Positions 55,745 through 64,000 of a stretch of DNA of 64,000 nucleotides are shown in pieces; within the stretch, counting starts at the first letter, position 1; the number at the start of each line of letters is the position of its first letter. The notes beneath the pieces were generated by a model. The model saw nothing but the letters and a program-made list of their open reading frames with translations, was not told the DNA's origin and ran no database searches. The DNA lies in contig MU832591.1 of the NCBI GenBank assembly GCA_029204225.1, positions 1-64,000 of the forward strand, in the 5' to 3' direction. This stretch comes from Diphasiastrum complanatum. Taxonomy: Eukaryota; Streptophyta; Lycopodiopsida; Lycopodiales; Lycopodiaceae. The position numbers and the translations under genes are program-made.

Positions 55745-57200
55745 ATGGCACATTCACCTACGCCGAGTGAGACTACTCAGGAAACCTTATCCAATCGGTT
55801 TCGTCGCATGGATGAGACCCTTTCTGGCCTCGTTCTTCGCTTCGATTCAGTTATGACCGGCTTTGCTACTATGCAGTCACAGATTGATTCTTTACAGCCT
55901 CATGGTCCTGGTAAAGCTCCTGTTTTTCCTACATTTGGGACTCCCCCTCCATTTGGATTTCCATCTTCTTCTGCTAGTCAGCCTGGTGGTGGACCGTTCA
56001 TTCCATCTAACCCACCTCCTGGTTTCTTTCCTCGTCCCCCCCTTCCTGAGCCACACTTTGCTCGAGACTTTCGTGATAGGGTACAGCTTGCTACCTATTC
56101 CGGTTCCTCCGACGGGAACTTATTAGAGAATTGGTTTGCTAAGCTTGACACATATTTTCAGATTTACCTCAAGACTGATCCTCAGAAGATCCAGTTGGCT
56201 GCTTTACATTTAGATGGACGTGCCGCCACGTGGTGGCGAGTTTATAGAGTTGATCCTGATCAGGAAGGGCTCCATGTACGGCATACTTTTCGCCGTGACC
56301 TCCGCCATGCTATGATTGATCCTCAGTGGCTTGACCGCCAACGTGATACATTCCGTAGTCTCACTCAGACCAATGATCTTGCTTCTTATACAGATCAGTT
56401 TATGGAGCTTTCTTATCTTTTCACAGATCTACAGCCCATTGAGCTTATTTCTCGTTACATTGTTGGGCTTCGTGGTGCTTTACGTTATGATGTTTCTTCC
56501 TTCCGTCCTACCACACTTGTTGAGGCGATGTCTCTTGCCAGTACTTTACAGCATAAGTACTCTGACACCCTTCCTTCCCGCTTCTCCCGACCCCGTCCTT
56601 CTGCTTCATCTTTTCCCGCTACGTCCACCCCCACACCGGCCCCTTCTGTTCCAGCTCTCTCCATTGCCCCTTCGCCTCCTCGTCCTCCGACTCCTCGACC
56701 TGCTTTTGTCCGACATTACACGTCTGCAGAGTTCGCTGATCTTCAGCAGAAGCGTCTTTGCTTTCGTTGTAAGAGTCCTGACCATCTTGCCCGTGATTGC
56801 CGCCAGCCTCTCCCTACTACTACTACTGTTTTTTACCATGAGGGCACTACTCCAGCTGATTCCGATATCTACATTCATATTTCTGATGAGCCTGACTTAT
56901 CCTCTGAGCCTTCCCCTGATTTACTTCCTGCTACTTGCCATGCTCAGCTTGCCTATGCTACTTGGACAGGGCGTCCTGGTCCTCGCTCCATTCGGTTACG
57001 TGTGCGTATTACAGGTCGAGAGTATATTGCTTTAGTTGATACTGGTAGCACTCATTCTTTTATTAGCAGTTATATCACTAGTCGGATCTGTGCTTCACCT
57101 GTTCCTGCTTCCCAGCCTCTCACAGTTGAGGTTGCCAGTTCTCATTCTTTTCCTAGTTCTCAGATGTTTCAGCGTTTACCATACCGCATTGGAGATTCTC
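55745..57200 (+). CDS. Gag and start of protease, element J
   Basis: ATG at 55745 (M-A-H-S-P-T-P-S-E-T), chosen because D and C start alike; an upstream in-frame ATG at 55691 exists. The chain has a helical N-terminus (R-M-D-E-T-L-S-G-L-V-L-R-F-D), a proline/glycine linker, the gag core (W-W-R-V-Y-R to L-R-G-A-L-R-Y-D), a proline-rich stretch, and the zinc knuckle C-F-R-C-K-S-P-D-H-L-A-R-D-C (about 56759-56800). The protease begins with V-D-T-G-S-T-H-S-F-I near 57035. A one-base loss near 57196 (compared with B) shifts the frame, so the 535-codon ORF runs on to 57298 out of phase. Confidence 0.88.
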
Positions 57201-60200
57201 TGGACAGGCAGATCTTTACATTATCCCTATGGAGCGTTATGATCTTATCCTTGGTGCTGATTGGTTTGCATCTCTTGGAGCCGTTACACTGGACTTGACA
57301 CAGCAGACATTGACATTTGTACATGATGCAGTTACACACTCACTTGTGGGCATTGGTTCTCAGGGAGACTTCCAGTTGATTACTGGGAAGCAGTTTATTT
57401 GCAGCCTGCCGAAGGCTCATTGTGCTGCCTTATTATGTGTTCAGCGAGCAGTACCAGTTCCTCCAGTTTCTACACCAGCAGCTGTTCCTCAGGTGATTTC
57501 TGACTTATTACATCAGTATGCTTTTGTCTTTTCAGAACCTGCGACGCTACCACCATTACGTGACGTGAACCATCATATTGATTTGCGTCCTGGTTCTGCT
57601 CCTCCCTCCCGTCCCCCTTATCGTATGTCTCGATCTGAGCGTGATGAGCTTGAGCTCCATATTACTGCCTTGTTAGATCAGGGTCTCATTGTTCCTAGTC
57701 ACAGCCCTTTTGGTGCTCCTGTTCTCCTTATTAATAAGAAAGATGGTACCAAACGCCTTTGTATTGATTACCGTGCTTTAAATAAGTTGACTATTCGTAA
57801 TCAGTACCCTATTCCACACATGGATGACCTCTTTGACCAGCTCGGTACCTCTAAAATCTTTTCCAAGATAGACCTTCGTTCTGGATATTACCCAATCAAG
57901 ATGCACCCTTCTGACGAACATAAGACTGCTTTCCATACTCATCTTGGTTTATATGAATTTCGTGTGCTTCCTTTTGGTGTTACTAATGGCCCTCCTACGT
58001 TCCAAAATGTGATGAATAACGTCTTACGTCCGCTTCTTGGTCATTGTGTCTTGGTTTATTTTGATGATATTCTTATTTTTAGTCAGTCTCTTGCTGAGCA
58101 TATTGCCCATCTTTCCTCGGTTTTTCAGTTACTTGTACACCACCAGTTATTTGCTAAGTTGTCTAAATCTTCTTTTGCTGTTTCTGAGATCGAGTTTCTT
58201 GGTTTTCTTATTTGTAATGGTCACATTCGTCTGGACCCTCATAAGGTTCAGGCCATCCAGGATTGGCCTATACCTACTGATATTCATCATGTTCGTATGT
58301 TTCTTGGGTTAGCCACTCACCTTCGTCGTCCAGTTCCTCATTTTGCCACTATCGCAGCTCCTCTTCATGCACTTTTGAAGAAGTCTAGTACTTTTTTGTG
58401 AACTCCTGATTGTCAAACAGCGTTTGATACTCTTCGTCGTGCTGTTGTTGATGCTGCCGTTATGTGTTTACCACAGTTTGATCAGAAGTTTCTTGTTGAG
58501 ACTGATGCTAGTAATGTTGGTTTGGGTGCTTTACTTCGCCAGTCATAATGTATTATTGCTTATGAGTCGCGTCGTCTTCGCTCTTATGAGCAACGTTATT
58601 CTATGCATGAGAAACAGCTTCTTGCTATTATCTATGCTCTTAAGAAGTGGCGTCATTATCTGTATCGAGTCCCATTTGACATTATTACTGATCACCAGTC
58701 TTTACATTATCTGTTTTCTCAACGTGACCTTAGTGATCGTCAATTTCGTTGGTTGCAGTTTTTACAGTCTTTTAATTTCTCCATATTGTATCGTCCTGGT
58801 CGTGCTAACACTGCTGCTGATGCATTATCTCGTCTTCCAGCTTTGTTAAATACACTCATTTCTACTATTCCTCCATGGTTTGATGCTCTACCTGCAGCAT
58901 ACCTTACATGTTCTGATTTTCGTGATGTTTATCTCGTCTCAAAGACCATTTCTATTGGCCTTCTCTTCGATCTGAGCTTGCTGTACTTATTCGTACCTGC
59001 CCTTTCAGTCTTCGTAATAAGTACTCCCGTTCTAAATCTGCTGGTTTGCTCCAGAGTTGGCCTATTCCTCATCCCCAGTGGACTGATATATCTATGGACT
59101 TTATCCTTGGCCTTCCCCATACCCAGCGTGGTCACGATTCATGTATGGTGGTAGTTGACAGGTTCTCGAAACAGGCACATTTTATCCCAGTTCGCAGTAC
59201 TATCACAGCAGAGCAGTGTGCACGTTTGTTCCTATCAGAGATTTTCCGCCTGCATGGATTTCCTCGTACTATCCTTTCTGATCGGGATAGTAAGTATACA
59301 TCTATATTCTGGACAGAGCTTATGCGTATTTTGGATGTTCAGCTTTTTATGGGTTCTGCTTATCATTCTACTTATGATGGGCAGTCTGAGGTCCTTAACA
59401 GGATCCTTGAGGATTATTTACGCCATTTTGTTACTCCTTCAGGGAAGGATTGGGATCAGCATTTATGTTTAGCAGAGTATAGCTATAATAGCTCTGTTAG
59501 TACCAGCACAGGTGTCTCTCCATTTTTATTATCTCATGGCTATGCACCTCTTTTACCTGGCATTCCTCTTCCTCCTGAGGATACACCTGTTACACTTGCA
59601 TCTTTTCTATCAGGTGCTCGAGAGCTTATTACTCGGGCCAGTTCTCATTTACAGCATGTTCAGCAGCGTTATCAGACCTCAGTTGATCGTCACCGCCGCC
59701 ATGTTGAGTTTCAGCTTGGAGATATGGTTTATCTACGCTTACGGTTTGCACGTCATCATTTTGTCCAGGGCCATGCTTCTACTGAGAAGCTTGCACCACG
59801 TTATTATGGGCCTTATCGCATTGTGGAGGTTCTTAGTCCAGTTACATATCGCTTACAGCTTCCTACTTCCACACGCGCCTGTGATGTATTCCATGTCAGT
59901 TTATTACGTGCTGCTATTGAGGATGACGCTCCTTGTGATGCTGAGTTTCCTACTGCTCCAGAGTTATTTCCATTATTACCTGCTGCTATATTACAGGTCC
60001 GTCTATACCATAGTCGACGCCGCCGGCAGATTCAGTTTTTGGTCCAGTGGGATGGTCGTCCTATTGAGGAGGCTACATGGGAGCCTATTGATGTGTTTTA
60101 TCATACACCATTACTTGCGGATCAGGCTCGTGCTCTTGCTGCACTTGTTGATTCCTCTACATCAGATGTTCCTCTAGCTGTTGATGCACCAGGGCTTGCT

Positions 60201-60209
60201 GCTACTTGA
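57201..60209 (+). pseudogene. Pol of element J, broken
   Basis: The frame resumes at 57229. It gives the end of protease (L-G-A-D-W-F-A-S-L), RT with L-C-I-D-Y-R-A-L-N-K and V-Y-F-D-D-I-L (near 58060), then a TGA at 58399-58401 in place of a tryptophan codon. A TAA near 58546 follows. RNase H is at 58603-58830. About 190 bp are deleted near 58930, removing part of the integrase zinc region and shifting frame. A 387-codon frame 59046-60209 then has the integrase core (S-M-D-F-I-L-G-L-P, S-D-R-D-S-K-Y, G-Q-S-E-V-L-N-R-I-L-E-D), the GPY/F module and chromodomain-like F-L-V-Q-W-D-G-R-P-I-E-E-A-T-W-E-P. Confidence 0.93.
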
Positions 60210-60255
60210 TCCGGTTATCTTTTCGGCAGTTGGGTCTTTTTTTTGTGTCGGGAAG

Positions 60256-60673
60256 AGTTATGGACTCGGCTCATTACATTCGCCGCGTCCATTTACATTC
60301 ACAGTTACTTTACTTTATGCATAAGCAGGCCTTGGGCCCTTTTTTATTCATTAGTGACATTCAGACAATATGGTTGGCCTTTGGCCTTATTATTCATTAT
60401 TAGGCCATTTGGACATATTACTGGAGAGTGGGGGCCTTCTTGGAGGGCGCACTATTATCCCTCCCAGTTGGGCCCTAGCCACTGGAAGCTTCCTTTTAGG
60501 GCTTCCTCTTGGCTATAAGTAGGGAAATTGTGTCATTTGTCATTCAGCTGATGATATTGATCTCTCTCTTTAGCCTCCTTAATCTCTCTCTTTCCTGCTT
60601 TCTAGGGTTAAGTCTTGCTTATGTGATGCTTTCATAGCTTAATTCTAGATCAGCTGTGGCTCTATTCGTAACT
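60256..60673 (+). repeat. 3' LTR of element J
   Basis: 418 bp with the same ends as the 5' LTR; purine tract GTCGGGAAG precedes it. Confidence 0.96.
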
Positions 60674-60678
60674 GTCTA

Positions 60679-61365
60679 CATATGAAATGAGTGAACACAG
60701 TGTGACTGGAGAATCACGAAAAAGACAATGATCGCGTCCAAGCTTGGAAAAAACATGCATGCAACAAAGGAATAAATTGTATTTTAAAAAAGCAAAAAAT
60801 CTTAGCCAACCAGCATTATTTATGCCTCATCAATACCCAAGCATAAGTTGCTATTTGAGTTTGGAAAAAGTCCAGATTCTTTTTAGTAGACCCAGTGTTG
60901 ACTAAGAAGCAAATGACAACCAACAAGGAAAAAATTAAAAACAAAAACAAGAAGCAAAATCAGGGAGTAAACAAGAGTTACAAAGAAAGAGACAAAACAA
61001 CACAAAATACAACAAAGCAGGCTCCTTAGCTCCCCACTTGCTCCTTGGCAAGTAAAAAGTCAACCAAAGGGCATCCTCCAACTAAGAATTCAGAAAGAAT
61101 ATGAAATATAGTCAATAGATCTCTTAGAAAAACGAGCAAAATTTCCAAAGAACTCAAGAGTACTTTAAACATAAGCTATTGAATGCACCTCTCTGCTTCC
61201 TGCTTATTCTCAGCTAAAAATTAGGGCTAAAACCCTAGAGTGAAAAAAGAAGACACATTGTGAAATAGGCTTGTGCACCCAACTGAAAGGCCCATCTTAA
61301 TTATCTAGTAGTCCGTCTACATGTTTGGGATGCATGACATATGCTTTGAATATTTGCTGCATCTT
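60679..61365. other. A-rich DNA, no gene recognised
   Basis: A-rich on the plus strand near 60890-61020. No supportable feature. Confidence 0.45.
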
Positions 61366-62142
61366 GAAGATCATCTACCAACATTTTATGTGTAGTATTT
61401 TAAGGCCCATGACATATATCTTCATACCCCTCATCAAACAAAACCTCTTTCCTATTTGGCATATCCTAGGGCCCATGATATACATCTTAATACTCTGCCT
61501 CCAACTAAACCTCTTTCCTATATCCTAGGGCCTATGATATATAGCTTGATCGTATACCTTATCCAAATGGACCTCTATCCCATTTAGCATATCTTGTGGC
61601 TCATGACAAGCATCCTCATCCAATAAAAAGGACATTTTCCTATTTGCCTCATGTGTTCATCTTTGCGGATCAATCGTAACAGTTGTGATACCTTGCTTGA
61701 AAATCCTCCAATCAAAAATGGAGGATTTGCACTTTTCGTTAACAAGCTCCAGTTGACGAGCTTTTAAAGTTTTGAGCCAATCGAAGGTTTTGAGATTTTT
61801 CATATTTAATTGGAGGATTTTTCAGCAAGATATCACAATTCTTATGGCATTTCCACATAAGCATACACATTAAGCACATGGGACATAACTTCATTTCAAT
61901 GACTTGGCAGATGAGGATGTTTGTCATGAACCACAAGATATTCCAAATGGGACAAAGGTTTATTTGGATAAGGTAGAGGATCAAGATATACGTCACGGGC
62001 CACATTGGATGAAATAGCATATTAGGATATCCATCATGGGACCCAGGGTAATCAAGATAGCAAAGAGGTTCAGTTGAATGAATATCACGATACATGTCAT
62101 GGGCTCCACGGTACGAAACATAGAATGTTGGTGGGAGATCTT
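61366..62142. repeat. Long inverted repeat, arms about 350 bp
   Basis: Left arm about 61366-61716, right arm about 61795-62142, loop about 80 bp. Matching marks include ACCAACATT(T/C)TATG at both outer ends, AACCTCTTTC/GCTAT within, and AAAATCCTCCAAT by the loop. Each arm contains degenerate 60-70-bp repeats built on GGCCCATGA(C/T)ATA. Identity looks to be roughly 70 percent. The RNA would fold into a long hairpin. The LTR of element I starts at the outer end of the right arm. Confidence 0.75.
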
Positions 62143-62501
62143 TGTTACGAGCACGTAACCAGTGCTGAACCCTAGAGAACACAGGAGGTCACATACCACA
62201 GTCAGGGTCGTGTCCAGTGTACACGACCAACAAGGCAAAGACAGTGTGAGTAGTGTGCCCCGGCACGGTCCATAGCCATGGCGGGCCTAACACAGCCTAG
62301 GGACCCTGTCAGCAAGATAGGGCCCCATGTTGGGCCCCGACGTGCAGTCGGCCACATCAGAGCCACGTGGCCGACACTTGGCAGTATGCATGCTACCAGG
62401 CCTCACACTGGGCTAGGAGGGGCTTGCTCCATATCAGGGACTAGGCAAGGCTGGGAGGATCAATTAGTGTTTGCCCTACTGTGGTGTTAGGATCTCTTAC
62501 A
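62143..62501 (+). repeat. 5' LTR of element I
   Basis: 359 bp, clearly homologous along its length to the E LTR. Confidence 0.94.
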
Positions 62502-62515
62502 CTGGTATCAGAGCC

Positions 62516-63300
62516 ATCTCCATCTTTGGGAGCTTAGTATCAGCAATAGAGAAAGTCAGAAAAGTGTACAGATACTTTCCAATTTTCAGAAATTAGGAGA
62601 GGACATCCAGCGTTGTAGAGACAGCTATCTATGGTGGAAATCCCAGTGCAATCTCGAGCCATCTGAGTGAAAATCAGAGCCGTTTTGTAGCATAGAGCCA
62701 TCGCTGCAAATTTAGTTATTTATTTCCGATTTCCAGGAGTAAAATACTACTATCTGAGCGGATTTTGAAAGGGAAGCATCGTATAGGTCCAGCGCTGCAA
62801 AATCAGGCTTTAAGCCTGATTTTTGTGAGAAATCTCTGGAATTTAGATCAGAATTAGGACAGCAGGGACCTGGTAGACCAGCGCTTTTGTGATGCAGGTC
62901 TAGCATGGGTTTTTGCAGCTATTTATCTGTATTTTTCCAGCAGGGTTTTGTGTCGGAGAAAGAGAACTGACCAGCGAGCAGGGGGCCTTTGAAAATCCGG
63001 AAGTTTGCATTGGTTTTTTGGCTTCAAATCTCGTTTCTGGACCTACTGAGCCGCTACTCAGATAGCGAGGGGAGAGAGCAAGAAATTTCAGAGTTTGCTT
63101 GCATCCTTCCCAGACAGCAAATCAATATTTTAGACAGCAGGGGTAAGGAGCACAAGAAATCAGAAACTTGCTTGCAATTCCCAGATTACCTTCTCCTGAT
63201 AGTATGCAGCTAAAGAGGATGGATTGGACAGCTGTGGAAGAACTGAGGGGGTTTCTTGCTTTTCTCTCTGGAAGTACAGTCCTAAGAAATAGTTCTGAAA
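62516..63300 (+). other. Leader of element I
   Basis: Untranslated. Contains CCAGCG(T/C)T or CCATCGCT motifs at about 62608, 62700, 62790 and 62880, matching those in E. Confidence 0.75.
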
Positions 63301-64000
63301 ATGACCACTCCTCAGGGACCTGATCAACCCCTGGAGAGAGGCATTGACGAACTTGAAACAAAAGCCTTGGCTTTCAGTAAGGGGAAAGAACCCATGGAAA
63401 TGGAAGAACAGGAGCAATTCGCCGAAGAACTCGACGAATTGGTTACCAAGGAGCAGTTCCTCCATTTGGTAATAGAAGTGGATGAACTGAAGTTGGCGTT
63501 AGCCAATTTCAAGTCCAGTGTGGACGACTCGTTCACTGAACTCAAAAGCTTGCTTTTGAGCTCCGCGAAAGGAAGCCTTCCCTCCACTTCTCAGCTGTCC
63601 CTTTCTCCACTTCCATCAGTTTCGGGTGAGCCTATGCGGTCTCACCCCAGTGTCTTTGAAGACTTAAAACCTCCTACTTTTCTTGGGGAAGAGAAGAATA
63701 GAAACGCAGACATTCTACACACCCTCCTCAGCAAATGGAAGAACATTCATGCTCTAAAATAGACCCCTGACCATTTGCAAGCTATTGAGGCCAGTCTTTC
63801 CTTAGGACCCATGGCCTATAAGTGGTGGTTAAATCTCCAGGAGACTAGGCAGACTCCCCGGTCATGGAAGGCCTTTGAGGAAGCCTTCCTAAGAGAATTT
63901 CTACCTAAAAATGAACTTGATACAGTAATGGACAAATCCCTAATCCAATATATCTCGCAGTATCGAGAAGCAATTTTAAAATTAAGAATATGGTTGATTA
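63301..64000 (+). pseudogene. Gag of element I, broken
   Basis: ATG at 63301 with [10 protein letters not shown], as in E. A nonsense change (CAG to TAG) ends the frame at 63760-63762. Further on it matches E ([16 protein letters not shown]) but lacks about 8 codons of E near 63920 (R-A-W-E-A-W-E-R) and is frameshifted at the window edge. The element is probably defective. Confidence 0.9.

Larger units (their letters stand above)
54647..60673 (+). mobile_element. Family X LTR retrotransposon J, complete ends, broken pol
   Basis: 6027-bp plus-strand element with LTRs 54647-55064 and 60256-60673 (seven differences in 418 bp) and target duplication GTCTA at 54642-54646 and 60674-60678. PBS TGGTATCAGAGC at 55065-55076 follows the LTR directly. 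Gag is intact; pol is broken. It is the reference copy for the AGTTA...TAACT ends of family X. Location is upstream of the recognised host exons. Confidence 0.96.
62143..64000 (+). mobile_element. Family Y retrotransposon I (5' part; runs off the window)
   Basis: LTR 62143-62501 (TGTTACGAGC to CTCTTACA), PBS TGGTATCAGAGCC 62503-62515, leader, then gag. Close relative of E with more changes. The right end is outside the window. Confidence 0.93.

Overview
This is plant nuclear DNA. Almost every base belongs to transposable elements, most of them Ty3/gypsy chromoviruses nested inside one another. Two short coding blocks on the minus strand (52420-52536 and 7640-7717) look like adjacent exons of one host gene. 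They join in phase 0 into a DUF4200-type coiled coil that I recognise as closest to CFAP100 (MIA1), a protein of motile cilia. If so, the 44.7 kb between them is a single intron that holds most of the window. A ciliary gene points to a land plant with swimming sperm (fern, lycophyte, bryophyte, cycad or Ginkgo). I cannot name the species.

Two chromovirus families dominate. Family X has LTRs of about 390-450 bp with the unusual ends AGTTA...TAACT and a primer-binding site directly after the LTR. Its copies are A (818-4271, +), B (17278-22827, -), C (30196-43087, -), D (45836-50729, -, three LTRs), H (51052-~51570, -, truncated) and J (54647-60673, +). Family Y has TGTTAC...TTACA LTRs of about 360 bp. 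Its copies are E (35820-42034, +), F (28844-~50905, +, split by insertions) and I (62143 to the window end, +). E has one uninterrupted 1592-codon gag-pol frame and LTRs that differ at 1 base in 358.

Layout: an old gypsy relic (1-817, 4272-~5700) is split by A. Next come unassigned DNA, a foldback element, a copia relic, exon 7640-7717, about 2.3 kb of unassigned DNA, a LINE (10060-12612, -) beside a hAT relic (12613-~13025, -), and a satellite-like locus of 360-bp and 112-bp repeats (13661-17277) into which B inserted. Then follow a hAT gene relic (23501-26540, +) and a 1.4-kb element with 63-bp inverted ends and its own small ORF (26771-28195). After a gypsy integrase relic comes F. C lies in the leader of F, E lies in the leader of C, and D lies between the RNase H and integrase regions of F. 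The last part holds a hAT fragment, H, the host exons, a SINE, J, a 350-bp-arm inverted repeat and the start of I.

The most novel candidate is a non-gypsy module found in both B and D. It interrupts gag and sits where part or all of pol has been lost. It encodes degenerate repeats of a W-A-L-W-I-P-W-H type and looks like the signature of an undescribed non-autonomous family X lineage.
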